DNA of 64,000 nt from Mimachlamys varia (lineage: Eukaryota; Mollusca; Bivalvia; Pectinida; Pectinidae), in contig OX392528.1 in assembly GCA_947623455.1 (NCBI GenBank), positions 50,362,322-50,426,321 on the forward strand, written 5' to 3'. Shown piece by piece: positions 25,171 to 36,740 of the stretch. The notes under the pieces are model-generated. The model saw only the letters and a list, made by a program, of their open reading frames with translations, made no database searches and was not told where the DNA came from. The stretch's first letter is position 1. Every line of letters begins with the position of its first letter. Both the position numbers and the translations under genes were made by a program.

Positions 25171-25481
25171 GAGTGAGTGAGTGAGTGAGTGAGTGAGTGA
25201 GTGAGTGAGTGAGTGAGTGAGTGAGTGAGTGAGTGAGTGAGTGAGTGAGTGAGTGAGTGAGTGAGTGAGTGAGTGAGTGAGTGAGTGAGTGAGTGAGTGA
25301 GTGAGTGAGTGAGTGAGTGAGTGAGTGAGTGAGTGAGTGAGTGAGTGAGTGAGTGAGTGAGTGAGTGAGTGAGTGAGTGAGTGAGTGAGTGAGTGAGTGA
25401 GTGAGTGAGTGAGTGAGTGAGTGAGTGAGTGAGTGAGTGAGTGAGTGAGTGAGTGAGTGAGTGAGTGAGTGAGTGAGTGAG

Positions 25482-25541
<60 letters not shown>

Positions 25542-25543
25542 TG
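25171..25543. repeat. (GTGA)n-(GTGC)n compound microsatellite
   Basis: About 310 bp of uninterrupted GAGT/GTGA repeat (~77 units) runs directly into about 60 bp of GTGC repeat (15 units). The two blocks differ by one base per unit. The spurious 154-aa minus-strand frame (THSL repeats) is produced by this tract. Confidence 0.98.
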
Positions 25544-26012
25544 AGTTTTTCAATTTTAAAATATACAATTAACTCCTGTAATTATAAAGAAATAAGATCT
25601 GTTGTTCATAGAAAGTTAAGGCCAGTATATATATGTACATGTATGCGTAGAAATATTTTGTGCAGCGCACCTCGTACTTATTTACCGACTAATTCCGTTA
25701 ATTTTTTAGCAATCATTAATCGGCATTGTTTTAACATTTACAAACGATTGCTTGTTTGAGTGGTTTTACTTCCGTTCACTATGGAGCGTGAGAAATGCTT
25801 ACATCTATTTCAATTTGTGGACCTAATTATAACTAATATTTTGTTTTACTACTTTGGAGGGGTTTAATTCTATTTTCGATAAATGTAGGGGTTATATTTT
25901 TTTATCGAAAATGAATCTCTTCCCAACAGTAGTGTACTCTTACATGTTACCCACGAGTTTAGATCCAAAATATCACGCCCCTGTGCTAAATCGAGTATAT
26001 ATGTAGTTCGAG

Positions 26013-26055
26013 CCAATCGAACGCGCCTCTAAAGTTAAGGTGTCCAAGATGGCGG
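26013..26055 (+). promoter_or_regulatory. Gephyrin 5' region: CCAAT box and YY1-like site over the start codon
   Basis: CCAAT lies at 26013-26017, and AAGATGGCGG at 26046-26055 overlaps the start codon. AAGATGGCGGC is the classical YY1 element, often found at or just after transcription starts of housekeeping genes. Transcription starting close to the ATG is therefore plausible, but it is inference. Confidence 0.4.
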
Positions 26056-29000
26056 AGCAGACGGAGGGACGAATCAAAGTCGGAGTACTCACAGGTGTTT
26101 AGGCTTAGGCTACTTGTTGTTTGACACTCGGTGCAATCATTTCATAATCAACTGAAACTAATTCGTTGTGACAAGTGAGCATGCATGTTGTCGCATAACC
26201 CTCTTTGATCAGAAGTGCTTGATTTGCCACGGTTCTGCTATCACTAGCTGATCACAGCACAGGGGCCCGCAACTCATGATCAGCTCTCTGAAACCCAATA
26301 ATAATGCAACTACGCAAAGTCTTAACGACTCAATACCAATAATATGAAAAGACAAAGCCTTGAAAAGAGCGTAGCTTTAGTCAATATCGGTTATATTTAC
26401 TGATAATTATTCATAACAAAATCTACTGATTCAAAATGAGATAAGATAATTTCCATAAGTTGTTAGGCCTAGCTAGTCGGCAAGTAAAAAAAAATAGTTA
26501 AGAAGGAACGACAAAGATATATAAGGGTAATTCTACAACTTTGGGACATTTCAGTTGTTAAGAACTGGGCAAATTAAACAACGATCAAAGTTGCCAAATA
26601 GACCATCATATAATAGCTAATAGCAGAATGTTTGTAGAAATCATTGCAAATAATGGGTTAACTAAATTACGTCTGGTGACGTCATAATGATGACATCATT
26701 GTACACCTTGTAACGCGAAATTGTCCAATCCGTTACGGACAAATCTGAATTATAAAAGGTTGTAAATAATAAAAAGCAAATTGTGTTGGTAAATGTGTGT
26801 ACCAAAATGAAGAAACAATGTATACATGACGTATATTAAGGATAGCTTGATCGATTGAAGTACAGTTTTGTGTAAAAAGTATCATTCATTCAAATAATAG
26901 CTTTAGAACACGCGATATTACTGAGCTTTTGTTTCGATATTACCCGTCTTATCTATTCAAATCGAATAATATATTCTAGGTGATATTGTCCATAGTTAAG
27001 GTTTGTTTGAACCCTTTTATAATGAAGAAATAATCAAAATTGTTTTCTGAAATGAACAACAAATTCCTTGTGGTAACGGTACAGACTTGTGTGTAACGAT
27101 ATAGACCAGGATGTAACGGTAATGACAAAAAATGCTCATTTTTAAAGCAACAAATTTATTTGAAGTAAAGCAACTAGCAAGTAGCTATATTTGCTATTTT
27201 TGATATAAAGGGTATACAATTCTACATATTTGAAGACAATAACTTTATATAAATGATACAAAAAGTTGATACCGTTACAACGTTGTCCGTACCGTAACTT
27301 AGTAAAACGTAACGGTACAGAACCGTTACGTAGTAAAACATAACGGTACAGACTGTAACGGAGTGGACATATTTTACAGTTTAGACCCTTTCTTAGCCTC
27401 GACCACGTGTTTGGTAATTAGTTTGAACATCAGTAGTTATCTGTTCAAAGGCATGTATCCATTGCACAACAGCTTTTATCCCATATGAAATTTTAAAAAG
27501 ACATAAGGAAGGAACGGTAAAGACGGAGTGTGTATTCCCCAAAGCGTTTATATCTCTTATCAGGGCTGAGACACCAGTTTGGGAGATTATCACGCTACTT
27601 ATAAGTCGGCCATGCATGTTGTTTAAAAAGAATGATTCAAAAGTTATATATGCGGGAAATTTCTTAAACGGTTGCCGTTCTGGAAAAAATAAAAAAATGT
27701 CTATCCGTAACGGTACAGACATTGAAAACCATGGACACCGATTTGATGCTATATCTATGGATAAATTCAATAACATTTTTTATAAAGTTATTTTGAAACA
27801 GAAACTGTATCTGTTGATTAATCATTCAGTGTATCAAATATTAAAAACTAGTCAGTGATTTTTGCAAAAAACACTGAAGAGAGAATCGTACCTAGCTAGC
27901 CAGCGGACATTTTACCGTTACGATAAATATATAGAAACCACATATGGCACAACAATTATTTTAATATTTAAGAACATTTTTTAACTGTTTTATCATTTAA
28001 CAAATTTAACATCTTCTTCTTCGATTGATTAACACAAAAATTTCGGTCCTACATGTGATATTTTTAAACCTTTTTTGCCTCGGACAGAACTTGTCCCGTA
28101 GTTGGAGAATTACCCATAAATGTTATAAACATGAGCTGAAAGATTTTCCGTTCATTTTTCAACCTTCCAAAAAAAAAACTAATGAAGGCTGATCATGAGT
28201 GCGACATAATTAATAAATTATGTGACATATATATATGTTTCCTGGAGTTTTCCTATTGGTTGGCTACTTTCGGATGAAAATAATTTAAGGCAACATGAAG
28301 CAATTAGGGGAAGCAACTCTGTTAAGCAATCACTTGTTACCATTTATAAACTTCACTTGGGTGCCAAACTCTGGTAGTCACATGGTCATGTATTCACAGA
28401 CCTGTGCTTGCATGTGGATCAATATACATGTATTAATGGCCTTAAATTACAATTACCCCATCATTTGTAGAATTTTACATCTTTTTCTACCTTGTGATGG
28501 GATGCTACCAGTAAAATATTGTTGTTATTCATTGCTTACAATGGTGTAGTTAACCTTCCAGCAAAGAAGTTTATAATATTATACCAACAATTAAAGTTAC
28601 AAACTCTTTTGTCCCCTTTTCCCTGCCCCCCTAGGCCCCCCCCCCCACCATTTATCCAAAAGTGAGTCCCCATAAAAGTTTCATTGGATATGAGATTCTT
28701 CAGACCAACAAAAAGAAAACAAAACAGATTTTAATGAAATTGATATCTGTATCAAATATGCATCAAGTCTATATCCCAGGGGACCAAGACCTACCTTTTG
28801 CACAAAAGCTGGTTTTCCTTCTACCAAGGATGTTCTAGATAAATTTGATCCAAATATTTTCATACAAACAGGAGAAAAAGGATTTCAAGGTGATTCCTAG
28901 ATTTCCTGTATCCTGTATAATAAATGGGCCCTGTCCCTCTGCCCCAAGGAGTGTCAGGCCCCACCCTGTTTATTATGAAATGAGTTCCTTTCATCCAAGG

Positions 29001-32000
29001 AATTATCTTCAGACCAAATTTGGTCAAAATCTAATCATTCCTACAGAAGAAGTAGTATTTTAAAAAAGAACTGCTTCGAAAAGCATTCAATTTACAAACT
29101 AGGAAACAAGCTACTTCAACCTAAATATGAATCACACTTGCTTGCCCAAGTGTTACCATGCAAGTCATCTTATAATTAATGTGTGATGAAACCAATTAAA
29201 ATAAAACCTTCATTTGTTTTATTACATTTTCAGTAAGTGACTCTTGTTTCCGTGGAAATGCTGAGGACAAAAGTGGGTCAAATCTTTGTCATCTTATAGA
29301 TGAAGATCAGTTGTAAGTATATATAGTGTATTATGAAAAGTTCTTAAAAGTCAAGACACAACTTAAGTTAATTTCCTGTTGTAGGCAATATCCTAATATT
29401 GAAGCTGACAGCCAGATATATTCCTTTGAAAATCCTATGAAAATTTGATAAACTGTAGGACAAACAAACAAATAACATTCTCATTAGGAATAAAATTAAA
29501 CTATACATTGTAGGAAACTCAGAGAACCCCAAGCATGTTTTACTATATTGATAGTGAGTGTAAATAAAATGGAAACATTTAAGTATATGGCTGTGCATGC
29601 TTGTTTATATCTGTGAAAAGTACGGTAATGTATAATTCTGATGTTTTTGTTAAAAGATATAGTTTATCATTTAAACTGGCAGATGTTAACAAAACAATTA
29701 CAGTGCTATTTAATATTATCAAACTAAAGTGTTCAAATATGATAATGATTTGTCAACATTTAGGTGATGTCATTAGTTGAACTAAATAAATATTCGTTTG
29801 TTACAGGCTTGTAGGAAATGTTTCAGTTAAAGACATTGTACCTGATGACATTGAACAAATCAAGGTGTGTATGATAATATACGTATTAATGAAGATTTAA
29901 AATTAGATTTAATTTATAGTCTTACCTGGTACTTAATATTGTTAAAAACCAAAATATACTTCGATGATTCAAATTTCTCGATGTGTCAAACTTTTGACAA
30001 AGTCCAATTTTTTTTCATTATATAACACTATTGATTTACTTTTCATGAATCGAACTTCTATGAATAAAATTTTTCGTTGTACTGAAGTTTAAATCTGACC
30101 TGCTCATTATGAAAACATTGAAAAGTACAACTAATAAATCAAAGTGAAAATTTTACTTGCTTTGAAAATTAAGTTGACATCACGTTTCAAAAATAACAGT
30201 GTGTATTTTAGAATACTAATCTTTATACATGTGCATTTACAATTTCGTAGCCTGTGTTACGTTACACGAGCACCGCATAGGTTTTCTTATGTACAGTACA
30301 TATATACATATATATGTAGATGTTTGATTTTCAAAATTCATGAGTCGAAGTCCTGATGTTTCAAAGTTTTCATGACGGTCCTGCAAAGTTCAAATCATCA
30401 AAGTTTGACTGTATACACATTGTTTTAAGGTGAATGCATCATATTTATCACGATATGGTTTTGATGAAGCTTCACTTTAGATAAAGGTTAAAATTCATAT
30501 CCAGGACAGTGGTTTATAATTATACTCTTGTCACTTTCATTAGAAGCATGCCAGTAAAGTGACTGTAGGATGTATCATATGGCAACTTTAATCACAATGG
30601 GGCAATTTTTTTGGTGTTGCCAATTTCATGCCAGTCATGTGATCAGATAAAACCGAAACAAGCACGTTTGCCACCCACAAGATTGTAGGGCTGATATGCG
30701 CACGCATTCCAAGAGTGAAATAAGTGTTTGAGCTGGGTAAGTCGAGTTCGCCTCCGGCAGAAATCGGCTGCCAACCAAGTGCCGCCATAGTTTACAGACT
30801 TAAGTACAAATAATTATTTAGTAAGCTGGCCATGACTCCCAAGAAATTCATTGTTGAATATCAGAATGGAGTAACAATATAAACCTGTGTTCTGATTTAT
30901 TGAATTGAATTGCTCAAGCATTAAACAGTTGAAGCAACTAACCAAATAATCGATTACAATTTTCATGATTTACTTAAAGGCCCAATATACGTAACTTTCG
31001 GCAAAACTTGAAGCGAAAATCAAGCCTAATAACTTATTATATTTATAGATTTAGTTAAGATTAACTGATATCAGCAATATTCAAGATAAATTCTTACGCG
31101 GTAACCGGTACAGCAGCAGTTGAAACACGCTATTTGTAAACACGCGTCCATTTCGAACCATCTTCTACCTTCGGTTTGTTGTTGAAGTGGGCCCCACCTG
31201 AATTATTTTCAATTCTTTGGATTTTTTTGTCAAGAGTTTCTTGTTAGTTACCGCTCAGGTTTACTTCGTTTTAGGCTTATTTTTGCATGGTTATCAACTG
31301 GATTTTTTTTCAGAATTCTTCAGAATCACGAAAATTTCGCTGAAGTTACGTATATTGGGCCTTTAACTTTGTTTGTGGAGTTATCTCCCCTGGCATGTTT
31401 TGTTGAAAACTTTCGCCTTGTAAGTGACAAAGTTTCAAATGAAAAAAATAGCAAGTGATGGTTCTTTTTTAGTTAATTTAATTATCAAAACTAGATGAAC
31501 TGCATTATAAACACACACCTATAACCATAAATGAAAAAAAGTTATCAGACTTAATGTATCTGCATTCTTGTTATATAATTATATAGAAAGGACTTCTACA
31601 AAATTCACTCATACCAGGGTCTCTAGCAATAATGGTAGTTACTACTCCTTTGCTTGATACTGAGCATTATGGGAGTGGAATGACCTGTTTGTCTTGTCAG
31701 TATAATGTGACCAAATGGGTACGTGTTCTGCTGGGGCCCTTTGGCAGTATACTTTAATTTGGTAGCACTTTAAATCGGCAAAAGATCCTAACTATTGCAA
31801 GAAGGTTAAGACGAATATATTGCATCCTCCCAAATACACAATATAATGACATGCCCTCAAAGTGCACACATATATCACATACACCAGGAGGTTGTCCTTA
31901 AATGGCCCTGGCTGTTTATATGACGTAAACACAATCAACCAACCAACCAAAAAAATCTTATTTTTACTTAATGTACATATGTATAAGGCAGCCCTTTCCA

Positions 32001-34918
32001 ATTGATTAGAAATCGATCATCTGTATATTGGTAAATAACCAAATGATGATCGATCATGAAATTGCAACCAATTTCCAATACTAATCCTGACTAACATGTA
32101 CTGAAGACCTGTGTACAGATAAATCTTTATTAACACCATTAACTGATCACTGACTCCTTTATACAAGTGAGGTCAAATGTCCAATTGGAGATTATGGACT
32201 TACTGTCTGCTGTACATAAACATATAATTATTTATGTCAGCTTGTATCATTTTGTTCAGAGACTGAAGCTTGTTTTGTTACTAAAATTAGTATTCCAAAA
32301 AGACAACTTCAAGATAAGATAGTTGTTAAACGGTCATTTATTAATGATAAAGAAATTGTTGTGACATTTTTGGTTCACAATTTTTTAAGATGATAAGAAT
32401 AAGAAGTACAATGACTTCTACATGTATAAGTAATGTATCAACAAAGATGGGATACACAAAATGGCACCGATGACACCCATGAGCAGCATCCACAACATAT
32501 AGTGTGTGGCATGTTGCAGAATTTCAGGCATCATCCCGTCTCTAATCATATCATTATATATGATTGTCTTTATTGACCACAGAATACGTTGAAGGAGTGG
32601 TGTGATGTAAAAAAGCTGGATCTGGTACTGACAACAGGTGGCACAGGATTTGCTCCAAGGGACGTAACTCCGGAGGTAAATGTGGTCTGTTCTGTAAAAT
32701 GATTTAATGAACTGGCTTTTGCCACCATAATGGGCATGTTTACTAGTACTGTTAAAAATAATAATAATGAATAACTGGTTTGTAATCGGAAACATACCTT
32801 TAATAGAGATTGAAAGCCATTAGACCGAGTTAAGTTTTAAATCACAGTCAAACCTCAATTTATGGAACTTTGATGATTCAAATTTCTCAATGTGTCAAAC
32901 TTTTGACAAAGTCAGATTTTTTTCATTGTACTACACTTTTAATTTACTTTTCATAAATCAAGCTTCTATGTATCAAATTTTTCGCTGTATCAAAGTTTTA
33001 ATCTGACCCCTCGTTATGAAAACATTGAAAAGTGCAACTAATAAATCGAAGTGAAATTTTTACCCGACAAGATTATCATGTTACAAAAATTACAGTGTGT
33101 ATTTTAATATACTCATGTTCTTTATAAATGTAAATCTACAATTTCTTAGCCTGTGTTACGTTACAATAGCACCGCATCGGTTCTTCTTATGTACAGTATA
33201 TAATATATACATGTCAATATTCGAAGTTCAATATTCATGATTCGAAGTCCCGATGTTTCAAAGTTGTCGCGATGGTCCCGCAAAGTTCGAAACATCGAAG
33301 TTTGACTGTAGTTGATTACTACTTTTGTACAGTAAATTTCAAAATGGAATCATCATATTATCCGTGTTATTGCTGATAAACCCAATGAAACTCATTTCTT
33401 TTGTTTATGGTTCCCAGGCAACTAAATCTATACTGGAGAAGGAAGCCCCTGGGATGACTATTGCCATGCTGAAGAAGTCTTTGGAGGTCACCGACCTAGC
33501 CATGTTATCTAGGTCAGCAGATTGTTTTGATCCAAATGCTTACCAAAAAAGAAGAGTTTTTTTATAATACATAAAAATGAACAGACTTTGGCCATGTGGG
33601 TTAGCTGAGAGGTTCCGAATGATTAAATTAAAATGTTTTGAATGTTTATCATTGAATAGTTATTCAGCAGTTCCTATATAATTTAGCAATTTGACAAATG
33701 ACAATACACAATCAGTGATTTTGTTTGCCCATTGGCTGGTTCCCCCAGTCAAAATTTGTGGTATTTTCCCAAAAAGAAGTAAAATTCAAGAATATTTTCC
33801 CAATTTATCTAAAAATCCCACTTTATTTTTCCCAATTCAATAAGGCACAGGCTGTTTTAAAATCTGGCAGCAAAAACACTGACAATTTGTGTTGGCATTG
33901 GTATCCATAGGAAACAAGCATTTTTAAAATACTGATTGGCATTCATGCTAAAATTATCATCCTCCAATAAACTGATAATAAAACTTAAATTTTTGAAAAA
34001 ATATGTTGGTTTAAGTAAATCTTAATACTTTTGTAGATTGACCTGTGGTACAAGGGGGCACACACTGGTTATCAACCTTCCTGGCAGCACAAAGGGCTCA
34101 GAGGTAAGGTTTTAGTTATAATATAGTACAGATTGTGTGGAGCACAAACAGTTTGGAGGTAATGCTATATAGTAATGTTGTAGTACAGATTGTGTGTTGC
34201 ACCAAGAACTCAGAGGTAATGTGATTTTTTTTTTCTGAAAAAGTGCCTCCCGCCCCTCTTACAAGGTTAATTCTGGAACAGTCCTCAGGTAAAGTCAGCT
34301 GTCAAAATCATAGAGATATTTCTCCCTATAGCAATCTGAAACTGCAGGGAGGTTGGGTATGGGTAACCTAGTGCTTATACATTCCACCCTTTATTGGATG
34401 CTCAAATGACCGCCTGCTGTATCAGAGTGCAACTGGGTGAAAATTTAAAGTCTCTTATGATTTTTTGAATGCTGACTTTAAATTGATATAATTTGTTCCC
34501 GTTCTGGCTTAGTGAGTGTCTTCAGCAGTTCAGAGTTGATACACCAGTCTTTTACACTTTTTGCTTTACCAAAGAAATAGAGAATTTCAAAAGCTTGATA
34601 ATAAACTTTTTTATTCCCAGTTAGTTATTTGAGTGTCCTTAAATGGCGGAATTTAAATTTCCTATACATCAGTTAATGATAGAATGATTTTCAAATAGAA
34701 AAATATAAATAGTGTTGTTAGGTTTAAAATATATATATATTAGAGTTTTCATTTGACTAGTATTTGATGGACTATATCAAAATCTATTTCCCAAGGAATG
34801 TTTGCGGTTTGCCTTGCCTGGAATCCCCCATGCTGTCGACCTCCTTAGAGGTCGTGATCAGTCGGTGAAGGACACTCATGCCAAGCTACAGGCAGAGGGA
34901 GTGGTGGAACCATCTAAG
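26049..34918 (+). CDS. GPHN: Gephyrin, G (MogA-like) domain exons 1-7
   Basis: Gephyrin makes molybdenum cofactor (the G domain adenylylates molybdopterin, the E domain inserts molybdate) and, in vertebrates, scaffolds inhibitory synapses. Exons are 26049-26094, 29234-29312, 29807-29864, 32583-32675, 33418-33512, 34037-34103 and 34796-34918. All have GT-AG borders and consistent phases, totalling 561 nt (187 aa). The protein starts [20 protein letters not shown] and contains [20 protein letters not shown] (the pterin-binding TTGGTG motif), [30 protein letters not shown] and [14 protein letters not shown]. This covers a complete MogA fold. The last exon ends in phase 0 after VVEPSK, at the start of the expected G-E linker. 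The gene continues at 57055. Introns carry several transposon copies. The start is the only ATG before the conserved VGVLT strand. Confidence 0.97.
26525..28115. mobile_element. 1.6-kb non-autonomous TIR transposon in gephyrin intron 1
   Basis: The left terminus GGGTAATTCTACAACTTT and the right terminus (reverse complement GGGTAATTCTCCAACTAC) are inverted repeats of ~24 bp with few mismatches, both continuing into GGGACA. Both ends are flanked by the direct repeat ATAA (26521-26524 and 28116-28119). The interior holds many copies of TAACGGTACAG or its complement between 27075 and 27930. A 127-aa minus frame (27393-27776) has no recognisable transposase motif. Confidence 0.85.
29955..30411 (+). 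mobile_element. TIR element, copy 1, 5'-truncated
   Basis: About 457 bp matching the copy at 32845-33308 over nearly its whole length (for example GATGATTCAAATTTCTC and CGAAGTCC-GATGTTTCAAAG). It ends AAGTTTGACTG followed by TA. The first ~20 bp of the left terminus is missing or diverged. It lies in a gephyrin intron. Confidence 0.8.
30978..31362 (+). mobile_element. TTAA-type MITE, copy 3
   Basis: A 385-bp element between TTAA duplications at 30974-30977 and 31363-31366, with AGGCCCAATATACGTAAC inverted ends. It is in the same orientation as copy 1, in the gephyrin intron between exons 3 and 4. Confidence 0.92.
31885..31957 (+). mobile_element. SINE 3' tail fragment
   Basis: TGTCCTTAAATGGCCCTGGC, then TATGACGTAAACACAATC and a CAAC-type simple tail. 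This matches the 3' tail of the SINE at 16252, in plus orientation and without the tRNA head. Confidence 0.7.
32845..33308 (+). mobile_element. TIR element, copy 2, intact ends
   Basis: Starts CAGTCAAACCTCAATTTA and ends with the inverted complement (CGAAGTTTGACTG). About 464 bp, with a second copy at 29955. Termini of the form CAGTCAAACCTC resemble pogo/Tigger-type nonautonomous elements, and a TA follows the right end. No transposase is present. Confidence 0.8.
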
Positions 34919-36740
34919 GTCAGTACTATAAGGTTATTGAATGTTTCATGCATTACTGTAAAGCAACTAATTTTTGCGTGCGATTAATTTTCGCGTGTTT
35001 CATGTCCAATTAATATTCACAAAAATTAATCGCAGTGAATTAGTTAAGAGGTATGCCAACTGTAGGAGTACTGTTCTGTACTGTACATAGGATTTATGAC
35101 CGTATTTGTTGCGAAATTAAATCGCTGCGAAATAGCAATTTTATTTAAAATGTAAACTGTACTGTTTCGTATAGAATATAATAACCCCTCCATCCAAAAG
35201 ACAGGCCTTCTCCACAGTACACCTGTGGTAGGAATGTGTCTCTACACAATTCACACAGATATTCGTGTAATTTTTCAGAGGAAACTCAAACAGTGAAATA
35301 TGGTATTTATAAAACATGTAAATAACAAATTAATCTACCTTTAAATATGAAAACAAATATAGGCCTCAGCGACATTGATTAAATTTGACCATTGTTTCAA
35401 AACAGTCTTACATGTTAGTTTTACCGGATATGTAAATGGCAATCAAAATATAACACATTTAAATCATGTGATATTAAAATCAACTATTTAGAGAAAAAAT
35501 GAGACTTGACATGACATAACGTTTGTGTAGTGTTTGGGGAATCTACCATACTGGAACTGTGGTTTTCAAACTTCAGCCAAATTCTCATCAGAAATATTTT
35601 TCTTGAAAAATATCCAATGCTATTCAAAAGAGGTTTGCTTTTTGTCTGAAATAATATCAATCAATTGTATTATGCTAAAGTGTAGAGTTCGACCTTAAAA
35701 GTGTTTTTAAATCACCCTCTTATTTATTAATTACAGCTGGTGCCTATTATTTTGTGTGGCAAAAAACTAATTTTGAAATAGTATGTTCTTGGTATAATTT
35801 TGGATATATTGAGACATGTATTTCGCCCAGTGCTTCTGTGTACAAAACTACATGTTCTATATAATGTAAAAAAAATCAACAATATGGACACTGATATAGC
35901 AACACCATATTTGAATCGTAAGTGAACTTTTAATTCTGTTGTCACAGTTCTCATAAAGCTGTTTGACATAAACCTACTGTTTTAGTTTGTATTAGAAACT
36001 GCTATATGGTGTTATTATGCTAGTCATATTTAGATTGCTTATAAAAGAACTTTGCTTTTCTTTGTGCTAGCCATTTTTGTTAACATAACAATGTGAATAA
36101 TATACTTTTTGAAGAATAAAGCGTGTCTTTTGTTCATTAAATTACGTTTGTTTTTTATTTCATTGAACTTTTTGAGATAACTTATTCAAACTTCTCATAT
36201 TCAAATTGGAATATTACTTTTATATTGTATTAAAAAAAAAAACAACCAAAAAACAATAAAAAAAACTTGAAGGAGTGAATCAGATTTTGGTATGAATGAA
36301 ATGCTTTGTAACTTTTGATTTTGACACCAAAGTTCATTAAACTTTTAAAGGAAAATTCCTTGTATTGTGAGATCACTTTTTGGACTTTTAAGTTCTGGAT
36401 TGTGTCCTTAATGTTTGGACCAAGAAAAAATTAACAAATAGAGGTACAGGAAAGATATAATGAAAAAACAAATGTATGGACTGAACACAACAACAGTAAT
36501 GACTTTTCAATAAGTACACATTTTTCTTTGAATTTTTAAAACAATTTAGTTTTTACCTCTAGCGAGTTAAATCTGTACTTAACATCTTGCACCAACAGGT
36601 GATTTCTGAATACTTGTTTCTGATGCTCTTTTATATCTGAATCCTGTGTAATTGGGCATCACATGGGTTTGGGTGCTCTGGGTAGGAAGGACAAATATCT
36701 TTAAGCACCATGTAACAGTGAGTGTTTCTGATTTGACCAG
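34919..36740. other. Intron sequence between G domain and the Cys-rich coding region
   Basis: AT-rich, with no convincing exon. A patch at about 34970-35050 carries GATTAATTTTCGCG and its partial complement, a motif I associate with dispersed mollusc repeats. No promoter for the downstream coding region could be identified. Confidence 0.45.

Noticed and set aside
25104..25568. 154-aa minus-strand frame of THSL repeats
   Set aside because: Direct translation of the (GTGA)n/(GTGC)n microsatellite.
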